Below are positions 1 to 8,132 of a stretch of DNA of 64,000 bases, in pieces. The DNA lies in the NCBI RefSeq assembly GCF_003634105.1, contig NZ_RBIQ01000007.1, positions 620,001-684,000 of the forward strand, read 5' to 3'. The translations under genes and the position numbers were made by a program. Below the pieces are notes generated by a model. That model ran no database searches and was not told the DNA's origin. It saw nothing but the letters and a program-made list of their open reading frames with translations. How positions within the stretch are numbered: the first letter of the stretch is position 1; each line of letters starts with the position of its first letter. This stretch comes from Maribacter vaceletii (GTDB taxonomy: Bacteria > Bacteroidota > Bacteroidia > Flavobacteriales > Flavobacteriaceae).

Positions 1-599
1 GTAGACTGAAACATGTCTGTAAACAAAAAAACAAGGCTTCTGCGCTTTATATTCTCTGCTATCTCATGCAAATAAGTATACGTCTTTGTCTCTTTCTCGG
101 GTTCCTTTTCTTTACTTATCTCACTAAGCTTTGCTAGTAACATTTGATGGTGCCTTTCACTTCCTTTTTCTGGATAGTAATTTTGATAAGCAGAGGAATA
201 CACACTTAACCCAACGGCATCTCTTTGTTTTTTTAACACATTCATTAAAGCTGCAATTGCTAAAACCGAAAAACCTATTTTATTTAAATTATCTATACCT
301 AATTTTTCTATTTCTGGATAATACATAGAAGCAGAATTATCTAATATGAAGTGACACCTTAAGTTAGTTTCTTCTTCATACTTCTTAGTATACAATTTAT
401 CGGTCTTTGCAAATAACTTCCAGTCTATATGCTTGGTACTTTCGCCGCTATTGTAAATTTTATGTTCCGCAAACTCTGCAGAAAAACCATGAAATGGACT
501 TTTATGAATCCCGCTAATAAACCCTTCTACTACCTGACTAGCTAGTAACTCTAGATTCTGAAAAAGAGAAGCTTTTTGTAATTGAGATTGCAATTTCAT
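1..599 (-). CDS. DUF58 domain protein (partial, 3' end outside window)
   Basis: The first 199 codons of a minus-strand gene; the remainder lies beyond position 1. I translated it directly from the sequence. The N-terminal half has the DUF58 hallmark DWKLFAKTDKLYTKKYEEET, followed by a von Willebrand A-like strand ending in LDNSASM, a DxSxS metal-site motif. DUF58 proteins are usually encoded next to a MoxR-type AAA+ ATPase and Bat-like vWA proteins and are thought to act in an envelope or chaperone system; those partners would lie outside the window. The start ATG at 597-599 fits the typical DUF58 N-terminus in which a short helix precedes the first conserved block. Family assignment is secure, function is not. 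Confidence 0.85.
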   Translation of the reverse strand, partial: MKLQSQLQKASLFQNLELLASQVVEGFISGIHKSPFHGFSAEFAEHKIYNSGESTKHIDWKLFAKTDKLYTKKYEEETNLRCHFILDNSASMYYPEIEKLGIDNLNKIGFSVLAIAALMNVLKKQRDAVGLSVYSSAYQNYYPEKGSERHHQMLLAKLSEISKEKEPEKETKTYTYLHEIAENIKRRSLVFLFTDMFQS

Positions 600-653
600 A
601 TTACTAAGATAAAATAAGAAAACTAGAGCATCTCTTATTTTAAGATAAAAGCA

Positions 654-683
654 TAAAAAAAGAGCCTGATTTTCATCAAGCCC
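654..683 (-). terminator. Terminator downstream of trxA
   Basis: On the minus strand a 9-bp stem (GGGCTTGAT / ATCAGGCTC with two G-U pairs, loop GAAA) is followed by a run of T (the A-run at 654-661 on the plus strand). It lies between the trxA stop and the DUF58 start, so the two genes are probably separate transcripts. Confidence 0.7.
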
Positions 684-708
684 TATATAAATGTATTCTT
701 ATACTATA

Positions 709-1026
709 TTACATTGCTGCATCAATAGCATCTGTGTAAACTTTTTTCGGAGAAACCCCTACTTGTCTACTTACTATCTCTCCATCTTTAAAAACCAATA
801 CTGTTGGTATGTTACGAACACCATATTTAGCTGCAAATTCCTGATTAGCATCTACATCAACTTTACCTACAACAGCTTTACCATCATATTCTGTACTTAC
901 CTCATCAATGATAGGACCTACCATTCTACAAGGACCACACCAAGCTGCCCAAAAATCTACTACTACTGGTTTATCACTTTTTAAAACTACCTCATCAAAA
1001 GTAGCGTCTGTTATTTCTAATGCCAT
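709..1026 (-). CDS. trxA: Thioredoxin
   Basis: A 105-residue cytosolic thioredoxin, the usual length for the family. The redox motif WCGPC is at residues 29-33 (Cys30 and Cys33) and the conserved cis-proline is in NIPTVLVF (Pro74). It reduces disulfides in client proteins using electrons from thioredoxin reductase. It is a single-gene unit: a TAnnTTTG promoter element lies at 1053-1060 and a hairpin terminator follows the stop. The start is the only ATG that gives a full thioredoxin fold. Confidence 0.97.
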   Translation of the reverse strand: MALEITDATFDEVVLKSDKPVVVDFWAAWCGPCRMVGPIIDEVSTEYDGKAVVGKVDVDANQEFAAKYGVRNIPTVLVFKDGEIVSRQVGVSPKKVYTDAIDAAM

Positions 1027-1052
1027 GTTTTTTTATTTTTATAAATATTACA

Positions 1053-1060
1053 CAAATTTA
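1053..1060 (-). promoter_or_regulatory. trxA promoter -7 element
   Basis: Reads TAAATTTG on the minus strand, a perfect match to the Bacteroidota sigma-A -7 consensus TAnnTTTG, 26 bases upstream of the trxA ATG. I see no clear -33 TTG. Confidence 0.55.
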
Positions 1061-1134
1061 GTCAAATTATATTCCATTTCCTTACTAACGCAATATACCT
1101 TTTTCCTATTGTGATATTAGTAAAGTTTATAGTT

Positions 1135-4100
1135 TTAATTAATTTTATACTTTACTTCTTGCTCTTCTAATGCCGCAAGGAGTTCTGGTGTTATTAATAC
1201 TTTTTGCTTTCTGGGTGATAAATTAACCTTAATTTTTTCTTCCATCTCATATACTATAAAATTTAAAGAATTTGTTCCTGTAAAAGAACTAATTGTGTCT
1301 TTAAGTTGAGCCACATTTTCTTCTTTTAATTGCGAGACATCTAATTTAATAGTTAGCTTTTTAGCATACGTTTCCATAACTTCTTGCAATAGCATAAAGC
1401 TATTAAATTGCATTCTTGGATCTCCTTTTTTACCAGTATCCCTATTTGTCCAACCATCTTTTACAAAAATCTTCACATAAGCAAAAGAGTTAATCATTAA
1501 GAAATGTCTAAATTTTAAATACTCTTCTCCAAAAACACGAAACTCAAAAGAATCCATATAATCTTCCATGGTAAACATAGCCCATCCTTTTCCATTTTTA
1601 GAAACCCTATGCTGTACATCTGTTATAACACCTGCAAAAGAAATTTCTCTATTCACATAAGAAGGCAAATCTGTAAAACAAGAAATGGTTCCATTGGTAA
1701 ACGCTTTTATCTCGGACTTAAAGTCGTCCAATGGGTGCCCAGAAATGTAAATACCAACTACTTCTTTTTCTCTTCGAAGTTTTTCCATTGTACCCCATTC
1801 CTCGCAAGGTGGCACAATAGGCTCTGGTATTTGCGCCTCACTAACTCCCCCAAACATATCCATCTGAGAAGAATTTTGATTTTCTTGATATTTAGAACCC
1901 GATTTTATGACCTTTTCCAAAAATGTAACCGCATCTCCTTCGGTATGAAAATATTGTGCTCTATGAGTTTCCCCAAAAGAATCAAAACCACCTGCTACTG
2001 CTAAACTTTCAAAAGCTTTTTTGTTTGATGCTCTTAAATCTATTCGCTTAGCCATATCAAACACCGATTTATAAGGCCCATCTTCTTTTCTATTTTCTAC
2101 GATAGTTTCTACAGCTCCACGCCCTACTCCTTTTACAGCTCCCATTCCAAAACGTACGGCACCAGCATCATTCACCGCAAATTTATAGTAGGATTCGTTT
2201 ACATCTGGCCCTAATACATCTAAGCCCATACGCTTACATTCTTCCATAAAGAAGGTAACCTGCTTAATATCATTCATATTATTAGACAGTACCGCTGCCA
2301 TATATTCTGCAGGGTAATGCGCTTTACAATATGCCGTTTGGTACGCAATCCAAGCATAACAAGTGGAGTGCGATTTGTTAAAAGCATAGGCTGCAAAAGC
2401 TTCCCAATCCTTCCAAATCTTCTCTAATTTATCTACTGCATGTCCTTTTGCTGAAGCTTGTTCTATAAACTTAGGCTTCATTTTATCTAGAACGTGCTTC
2501 TGCTTTTTACCCATTGCTTTACGTAAAACATCGGCCTCACCTTTTGTGAAATCTGCTAACTTTTGCGAAAGAAGCATCACTTGCTCTTGGTATACGGTAA
2601 TTCCGTAGGTTTCTGCTAAATATTCTTCACAAGCATCTAAATCGTAAATAATCTCTTCGGTACCGTGCTTACGAGCAATAAAACTTGGAATATATTCCAT
2701 TGGCCCAGGTCTATACAAGGCATTCATGGCAATTAAATCTGCAAAAACTGTTGGTTTTAACGACCTCATGTGTTTTTGCATCCCAGGAGATTCATACTGG
2801 AACACCCCTACTGTTTCCCCTCTTTGGAAAAGCTCGTATGTTTTTTCATCATCGAGCGGAAAATTTTCTGGATCTAATTCTACACCGTGTTTTGCTTTTA
2901 CAATTTTAACAGTATCCTTAATTAAGGTTAATGTTTTTAACCCCAAGAAATCCATTTTTAGCAGACCCGCATCTTCCACGACCGAGTTATCAAACTGGGT
3001 GCAGTACATTTCAGAATCCTTGGCAAGTGCCACAGGAACGAATTTGGTAATATCATCTGGCGTAATAATTACCCCGCATGCATGTATTCCTGTATTACGA
3101 ACAGAACCTTCTAAAATATAAGCCTGATTTAAGGTTTCGGACTCCAAACCATCCCCTTCTGATATGGCTAAAAGTTCATTTACCTTTATAAGTTCTTCGC
3201 TATTAAATTTCTTTTTAAGGGTAGCTTCATCAACACCAATAATCTTTTTAAGCTTAGACATATTAGGAATAAGCTTCGCCATACGATCCGAATCCATCAA
3301 TGGTAAGTCTAGCGCACGAGCAGTATCACGAATAGATGATTTTGCCGCCATGGTTCCATAAGTGATAATCTGCGCTACTTGGTTTGCGCCGTACTTATCA
3401 ATTACATAGTCCATTACTCGTCCACGTCCCTCATCATCAAAATCTATATCAATATCGGGCATGGATACACGATCCGGATTTAAGAAACGCTCAAAAAGTA
3501 AATCGTATTTAATAGGGTCTAAATTGGTAATCCATAAACAATAGGCAACTGCGGAACCAGCTGCAGAACCACGTCCAGGCCCTACAGACACATCCATATC
3601 ACGAGCAGCGCGTATAAAATCTTCTACAATTAAAAAATACCCAGGATACCCTGTTTTTTCAATTACCTGAAGTTCAAAATCTAAACGTTCATCAATCTCT
3701 GGAGTTATTTCCCCATACCTTATTTTAGCACCTTCATAGGTTAAATGCCTTAAAAATTTATTTTCCCCTCGTTTACCGCCATCTAACTTGTCTTCTTTAA
3801 ACTGAAATTCCTCTGGAATATCAAAAGCAGGTAATAATACATCTCGAGCAAGGGTAAAGGTTTCTATCTTATCTATTACTTCTTGAATAGTAGTAATGGC
3901 TTCCGGAACATCTTTAAAAAGTTCCTTCATCTCTGCAGAAGACTTAAAGTAATATTCCTGATTAGGCAACCCGTATCGATACCCACGACCACGACCTATA
4001 GGCGTTGCTTGCTTTTCTCCATCTTTTACACACAGTAAAATATCATGTGCGTGCGCATTTTCTTTTTCTGCGTAATAGGTATTATTTGTAGCAACCAACT

Positions 4101-5568
4101 TAACGTTGTGCTTTTTTGCAAATTGAATTAATACTTGATTTACACGGTCTTCATCTTCTTGACCATGACGCATTAATTCTATATACAAATCGTCTCCAAA
4201 AGTTTCTTTCCACCAAACCAAAGCTTCTTCTGCCTGATTTTCTCCAACATTAAGAACCTTACTAGGAACTTCACCATATAAATTTCCTGTTAAAACAATT
4301 ACATCTTCCTTGTACTGTTCTATTACTTTTTTATCTATTCTAGGTACATAATATTTACCATCTACAAAGGCAATGGAGGACATTTTTGCCAAATTATGGT
4401 ACCCATTTTTATTTTTGGCCAACATAACTATTTGGTAGCCGTTATCCTTTTGGGTTTTATCTTTATGATCCTCACAAACCTGAAACTCACAACCCACAAT
4501 AGGTATAATTTCTTTTTCAGGAACAAACTCATGCAAAGGCTCCTCCCCTTCTTCTAAACGATTCTCTTGGGTAGCTTCATACCGTATTTCATTAGCATCA
4601 TTTCTGGATTTTACGCCTTTATTATGACTAAGAACGCCATTTACAAAATGAAAAGCCCCCATCATATTTGCATGATCCGTCATGGCAACTGCTGGCATAT
4701 TCATTTTTGCCGCAGCTTTTACTAAATCTGGAACACTAATGGTAGATTGTAAAATGGAAAACTGTGTATGATTATGTAGATGCGCAAACTCTGCTTCTTG
4801 TAAAGTAGCTAAGTTTTTATTTATATCCTCTTGAGAAACACCACCGGTATCTTTTTCCCAAAGTGCATCTGCTATTTTTTTAGATGCTTTTTTTAGATTG
4901 ATGTGTTTAAGACCAATAAGTTGTATCTCTTGCGGATTGGCCTCATTAAAATTCTTAAAATAATCGGGCTGAACATCTAACTGCTCAACGGTATATTGTT
5001 GCTTACGTATAAGCTCCAGAAAACAACGTGTAGTTGCCTCTACATCGGCAGTGGCATTATGCGCTTCTCCAAAAGGCTCTCCAAATAAAAATTGATGTAA
5101 TTCTGTCAGCGTTGGTAATTTAAACTTACCTCCACGACCTCCTGGAATTTGGCAAAGCTTTGCTGTATGTTCTGTACAAGTATCTAAAACAGGTAGTTCT
5201 TGTAAAGGATTTTCTACACCTAAACGGTGAAATTCTGCTCCCATGATATTAACATCGAACCCAACATTTTGCCCTACCACAAATTTGGTCTTGGACATTG
5301 CAATATTAAATTTCTCTAAAACCTCGGCTAAAGAAACGCCTTTTTGCTCTGCTAACTCTGTAGAAATACCGTGTATTTGTTCTGCGTCATATGGAATGTT
5401 AAACCCATCTGGTTTTACCAAGTAATCTTGACTCTCCACTAACCTACCCATGTCATCATGAATTTGCCATGCTATTTGTATACAGCGCGGCCAGTTGTCG
5501 GTGTCTGTAATAGGAGCATTCCAACGTTTAGGTAATCCGGTGGTTTCGGTGTCAAAAATTAGATACAT
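1135..5568 (-). CDS. dnaE: DNA polymerase III subunit alpha with N-terminal exonuclease domain
   Basis: Replicative polymerase of 1477 residues. Residues ~1-200 form a DnaQ-like 3'-5' exonuclease: DTETTG at 6-11 (Asp6, Glu8), then QNVGFDVN and HNATADVE complete a DEDDh active site. A PHP domain begins near residue 262 (HLHNHTQFS). The palm carries the PDIDIDF aspartates, followed by the helix-hairpin-helix region and an OB-fold near the C-terminus. Ordinary DnaE1 is about 1160 residues; the extra length is the exonuclease module. Because the exonuclease residues look intact, proofreading may be carried in cis rather than only by a separate epsilon subunit. It is monocistronic, with a promoter element at 5609-5616. 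Confidence 0.96.
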   Translation of the reverse strand: MYLIFDTETTGLPKRWNAPITDTDNWPRCIQIAWQIHDDMGRLVESQDYLVKPDGFNIPYDAEQIHGISTELAEQKGVSLAEVLEKFNIAMSKTKFVVGQNVGFDVNIMGAEFHRLGVENPLQELPVLDTCTEHTAKLCQIPGGRGGKFKLPTLTELHQFLFGEPFGEAHNATADVEATTRCFLELIRKQQYTVEQLDVQPDYFKNFNEANPQEIQLIGLKHINLKKASKKIADALWEKDTGGVSQEDINKNLATLQEAEFAHLHNHTQFSILQSTISVPDLVKAAAKMNMPAVAMTDHANMMGAFHFVNGVLSHNKGVKSRNDANEIRYEATQENRLEEGEEPLHEFVPEKEIIPIVGCEFQVCEDHKDKTQKDNGYQIVMLAKNKNGYHNLAKMSSIAFVDGKYYVPRIDKKVIEQYKEDVIVLTGNLYGEVPSKVLNVGENQAEEALVWWKETFGDDLYIELMRHGQEDEDRVNQVLIQFAKKHNVKLVATNNTYYAEKENAHAHDILLCVKDGEKQATPIGRGRGYRYGLPNQEYYFKSSAEMKELFKDVPEAITTIQEVIDKIETFTLARDVLLPAFDIPEEFQFKEDKLDGGKRGENKFLRHLTYEGAKIRYGEITPEIDERLDFELQVIEKTGYPGYFLIVEDFIRAARDMDVSVGPGRGSAAGSAVAYCLWITNLDPIKYDLLFERFLNPDRVSMPDIDIDFDDEGRGRVMDYVIDKYGANQVAQIITYGTMAAKSSIRDTARALDLPLMDSDRMAKLIPNMSKLKKIIGVDEATLKKKFNSEELIKVNELLAISEGDGLESETLNQAYILEGSVRNTGIHACGVIITPDDITKFVPVALAKDSEMYCTQFDNSVVEDAGLLKMDFLGLKTLTLIKDTVKIVKAKHGVELDPENFPLDDEKTYELFQRGETVGVFQYESPGMQKHMRSLKPTVFADLIAMNALYRPGPMEYIPSFIARKHGTEEIIYDLDACEEYLAETYGITVYQEQVMLLSQKLADFTKGEADVLRKAMGKKQKHVLDKMKPKFIEQASAKGHAVDKLEKIWKDWEAFAAYAFNKSHSTCYAWIAYQTAYCKAHYPAEYMAAVLSNNMNDIKQVTFFMEECKRMGLDVLGPDVNESYYKFAVNDAGAVRFGMGAVKGVGRGAVETIVENRKEDGPYKSVFDMAKRIDLRASNKKAFESLAVAGGFDSFGETHRAQYFHTEGDAVTFLEKVIKSGSKYQENQNSSQMDMFGGVSEAQIPEPIVPPCEEWGTMEKLRREKEVVGIYISGHPLDDFKSEIKAFTNGTISCFTDLPSYVNREISFAGVITDVQHRVSKNGKGWAMFTMEDYMDSFEFRVFGEEYLKFRHFLMINSFAYVKIFVKDGWTNRDTGKKGDPRMQFNSFMLLQEVMETYAKKLTIKLDVSQLKEENVAQLKDTISSFTGTNSLNFIVYEMEEKIKVNLSPRKQKVLITPELLAALEEQEVKYKIN

Positions 5569-5608
5569 AAAGGAGTTCTTTCAGAAAAAATAAGTAGATA
5601 AAAATAAG

Positions 5609-5616
5609 CAAAGTTA
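5609..5616 (-). promoter_or_regulatory. dnaE promoter -7 element
   Basis: Reads TAACTTTG on the minus strand, matching TAnnTTTG, about 40 bases upstream of the dnaE ATG. No convincing -33 element. Confidence 0.5.
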
Positions 5617-5691
5617 GCCTTTGTTTTAGTTAAAATAGACAGGAGTTATTAACTACTTTTGCTTTCTACTTTAATAAAAATATGAATTACA

Positions 5692-5721
5692 TTGTTGTTT
5701 TACTGAAATACAGTATATTTG
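5692..5721 (+). promoter_or_regulatory. rpsP operon promoter
   Basis: TTG at 5692-5694, a 19-nt spacer and TATATTTG at 5714-5721 give the Bacteroidota -33/-7 layout. The predicted start is about 90 nt upstream of rpsP, leaving a sizeable leader. Confidence 0.65.
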
Positions 5722-5726
5722 CACCC

Positions 5727-5815
5727 GCTTTCGGATTGACTTTGCTCACCAAACGCAAAAAATTAAGTTAAAGAATTAATAATCAAGGGTCGGGCACCCT
5801 ACAAATTAATGTGAT
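5727..5815 (+). promoter_or_regulatory. rpsP 5' leader, candidate autoregulatory structure
   Basis: An ~88-nt leader between the predicted start and rpsP. Close to the ATG lies AGGGT-CGGGC-ACCCT (5786-5800), a 5-bp hairpin with a CGGGC loop that is strikingly GC-rich for this genome. Ribosomal-protein leaders often bind their own product to repress translation, and this position fits such a role. The role is inference; only the hairpin is seen. Confidence 0.35.
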
Positions 5816-6373
5816 ATGCCAGTAAAAATTAGATTACAAAGACACGGTAAAAAAGGAAAACCATTCTATTGGGTTGTTGCAGCAGATGCAAGAGCAAAAA
5901 GAGATGGTAAATACTTAGAAAAATTAGGAACATACAATCCTAATACAAACCCAGCAACTATTGACCTTAATATAGATGGTTCTGTTCAATGGTTACAAAA
6001 TGGTGCGCAACCTACAGATACTGCTAGAGCAATTTTATCTCACACTGGTGTTATGCTAAAAAATCATTTAGCAGGTGGTGTTCGTAAAGGAGCTTTAACG
6101 GAAGAGCAAGCAGAAGAAAAATTTGCTGCTTGGTCTGCTGAAAAAGAAAAAGCTAATGCTGCTAAAGTTGGTGGTATTGATAAAATTAAAGCAGATGCTA
6201 AAGCGAAAGCATTAGCTGCTGAAAAAGAAGTAAATGAAAAGCGTGCTGCGGAAGCTGCTGCTGCATTATTGCCAGAAGTAGAAGAAGTTGCCGAAGAAGT
6301 TGCTGCTGAAGCACCTGCAGAAACTACTGAAGAAGTAGAAGCCGCTCCTGCTGCATCTACAGAAGAAGAATAG
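5816..6373 (+). CDS. rpsP: 30S ribosomal protein S16 with long acidic C-terminal tail
   Basis: Residues 1-~85 are a standard S16 (start PVKIRLQRHGKKGKPFYWVV, conserved KYLEKLGTYNP). The remaining ~100 residues are an Ala/Glu/Lys-rich extension ending in a strongly acidic stretch, not present in the ~82-residue E. coli protein; extended S16 tails are common in Bacteroidota. S16 is needed for 30S assembly. It is first in an operon with rimM, a 30S maturation factor, which starts 17 bases after the rpsP stop. Confidence 0.96.
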   Translation: MPVKIRLQRHGKKGKPFYWVVAADARAKRDGKYLEKLGTYNPNTNPATIDLNIDGSVQWLQNGAQPTDTARAILSHTGVMLKNHLAGGVRKGALTEEQAEEKFAAWSAEKEKANAAKVGGIDKIKADAKAKALAAEKEVNEKRAAEAAAALLPEVEEVAEEVAAEAPAETTEEVEAAPAASTEEE

Positions 6374-6390
6374 ATTAAAATAAAGACGCT

Positions 6391-6918
6391 ATGCAGAAGG
6401 AAGAATGTTTCTACTTAGGCAAAATCGTCTCTAAATATAGTTTTAAGGGAGAAGTACTAGTTAAACTAGATACTGATGACCCGGAAACTTACGAAAACAT
6501 GGAATCAGTATTCGTTTCTTTAGGAAACAATCTGGTTCCATTTTTTATTGATAAATGTCGCTTACATAAATCTAACCTTCTACGGATAGATTTTGAGGAA
6601 GTAAAAACAGAATCGGATGCAGACCGCATTATGGGTTCTAAATTATATTTACCGCTTGCAATGCTTCCTAAATTAACAGGAAACAAATTCTATTTCCACG
6701 AAATAATAGGTTTTAATGTTCATGACTCTATTCATGGAAATATTGGAACCATCACTGGTGTAAATGACACCACTTCTCAAGCGCTTTTTGAAATAGAAAA
6801 AGAAGACAAACAGATTCTTATTCCTGTAAGAGACGAAATAATTACCAAGCTAGATAGAGAAACAAAAACTATCTACGTTACCACACCAGAAGGATTGGTA
6901 GATTTGTACTTAGAGTAA
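6391..6918 (+). CDS. rimM: Ribosome maturation factor RimM
   Basis: 175 residues. The N-terminal RimM barrel begins with FYLGKIVSKYSFKGEVLVKL, the family signature, and the C-terminal PRC-barrel-like half carries FHEIIGF and ILIPVRDEII. RimM binds S19 in the 30S head and assists 16S processing. Located directly behind rpsP as in most bacteria. The sequence changes character right after the stop, where the repeat-flanked four-helix-bundle gene begins. Confidence 0.95.
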   Translation: MQKEECFYLGKIVSKYSFKGEVLVKLDTDDPETYENMESVFVSLGNNLVPFFIDKCRLHKSNLLRIDFEEVKTESDADRIMGSKLYLPLAMLPKLTGNKFYFHEIIGFNVHDSIHGNIGTITGVNDTTSQALFEIEKEDKQILIPVRDEIITKLDRETKTIYVTTPEGLVDLYLE

Positions 6919-6949
6919 AAATTCCAAATAATAAATTCTAAATTCCAAA
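6918..6949 (+). repeat. Left inverted repeats of the four-helix-bundle cassette
   Basis: Contains AAATTCCAAA twice (6919-6928 and 6940-6949) with a degenerate AAATTCTAAA between them. The 11-mer TAAATTCCAAA at 6939-6949 has its exact reverse complement at 7326-7336, on the other side of the gene. Confidence 0.6.
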
Positions 6950-6950
6950 A

Positions 6951-7295
6951 ATGGACACTAAAAAAGTATATGATTTAGAAGAAAGGACTTTTTTATTTGC
7001 CAAATCATGTAGATTCTTAATAAAGAAATTATCAAAAACCGTCTCGAATATTGAAGACGGCAAACAACTAATTAGATCCTCTGGCTCTGTTGGGGCAAAT
7101 TATATTGAGGCTAACGAAAAACTAGGTGATAAAGATTTCAAATATCGTCTTAAAATAGCTAGAAAAGAAGCTAAGGAATCTAAATATTGGCTACGATTAC
7201 AAGAAAAATTAAATCCAAATAACGATATAAGAGTTTTAATCCAAGAAACTGAAGAACTAAGAAAGATTTTATCTGCAATCATCAATAAAACATAA
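6951..7295 (+). CDS. Four-helix bundle protein (S23 / 23S intervening-sequence family)
   Basis: 114 residues with the family pattern: FAKSCRFLIKKL, then QLIRSSGSVGANYIEAN, KYRLKIARKEAKESKYWLRL and a final TEELRKILSAIINK helix. Members are best known as ORFs inside 23S rRNA intervening sequences, and relatives (Avd) serve as accessory proteins of diversity-generating retroelements. Here it sits alone between housekeeping genes, with no reverse transcriptase or rRNA nearby, and is bracketed by inverted repeats (6918-6949 and 7304-7336). This suggests a small mobile cassette. No function can be given beyond probable nucleic-acid binding by the positively charged helical bundle. Confidence 0.85.
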   Translation: MDTKKVYDLEERTFLFAKSCRFLIKKLSKTVSNIEDGKQLIRSSGSVGANYIEANEKLGDKDFKYRLKIARKEAKESKYWLRLQEKLNPNNDIRVLIQETEELRKILSAIINKT

Positions 7296-7303
7296 AATAA
7301 GCC

Positions 7304-7336
7304 TTTTGGTATTTGTTTTTTAAAATTTGGAATTTA
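7304..7336 (+). repeat. Right inverted repeat of the four-helix-bundle cassette
   Basis: TTTGGAATTTA at 7326-7336 is the exact reverse complement of 6939-6949, preceded by a degenerate TTTTGGTATTTG at about 7304-7315. It ends one base before the trmN6 start codon. Confidence 0.55.
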
Positions 7337-7337
7337 T

Positions 7338-8072
7338 ATGAAAAAACCATTCACATTTAAACAATTTACCATAGAACAAGACCGCTGTGCCATGAAAATT
7401 GGTACTGACGGAGTTCTTTTAGGTGCTTGGACCGCAATAAACAACAGCACGTATTCCATTTTAGATATTGGCTCAGGTACAGGCATAATTGCTTTAATAC
7501 TTGCGCAACGTAGTGTTGCAGAGAATATTGAGGCTATAGAACTAGATGGGGATGCATTTGAACAATGCACCGAGAATTTTGAAAACTCGCCTTGGGGAGA
7601 TCGTCTTTTTTGTTTTCATGCTGGTTTTGATGAATTTGTAGATGAATACACAGAAGAGGAGCCTGATGAATCTGAATTATACAATCTAATAGTTTCTAAC
7701 CCTCCTTTTTATAGTGAAGAAGTTACAAGTGGCAACAGCGCGAGAGATACAGCAAGACAAAATACTTCTTTACCTTTTGACGAACTAGTAGAAGGAGCTT
7801 CTAAACTATTAACAAAAAATGGTTCCTTTTCTACTATTATACCATTTAAGGAAGAAGAAAGTTTTATTTTACTTGCTTCCAAATTTGACTTATTTCCAAA
7901 AAGAATTACTAGAGTAAAAGGAAATGCTTCTTCAGAAATAAAACGAAGTTTATTAGAGTTTACTTTTACTAAAACCAAAACTCTAGTAGACGAATTAGTT
8001 ATAGAAAAGGAAAGACACCAATACACTAACGAATACAAAGAGCTTACAAAAGATTTCTATTTAAAAATGTAA
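7338..8072 (+). CDS. tRNA1(Val) A37 N6-methyltransferase-like protein
   Basis: 244 residues. An SAM-binding motif DIGSGTG lies at residues 43-49 and the N6-adenine methyltransferase motif NPPFY at 121-125, as in TrmN6/YfiC, which methylates A37 of tRNA1(Val). The N-terminal FTFKQFTIEQDRCAMKIGTD is a strong family match. It is the third gene after rpsP, but the inserted four-helix-bundle cassette separates it from rimM, and the cassette's right repeat abuts the start codon. Substrate identity is inferred from family. Confidence 0.88.
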   Translation: MKKPFTFKQFTIEQDRCAMKIGTDGVLLGAWTAINNSTYSILDIGSGTGIIALILAQRSVAENIEAIELDGDAFEQCTENFENSPWGDRLFCFHAGFDEFVDEYTEEEPDESELYNLIVSNPPFYSEEVTSGNSARDTARQNTSLPFDELVEGASKLLTKNGSFSTIIPFKEEESFILLASKFDLFPKRITRVKGNASSEIKRSLLEFTFTKTKTLVDELVIEKERHQYTNEYKELTKDFYLKM

Positions 8073-8082
8073 CTAGACATTG

Positions 8083-8113
8083 TTGTAATGTTATATTTCT
8101 TTATTTATATTTG
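8083..8113 (+). promoter_or_regulatory. Promoter of the glutaryl-CoA dehydrogenase gene
   Basis: TTG at 8083-8085, a 20-nt spacer and TATATTTG at 8106-8113; predicted transcription start about 12-15 nt before the ATG at 8133. Confidence 0.65.
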
Positions 8114-8132
8114 ATAGAAACGTCTATTATTT

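Noticed and set aside
691-984. Plus-strand ORFs opposite trxA, dnaE and other genes
   Set aside because: They lie antisense to well-supported genes, have biased compositions and no family match.
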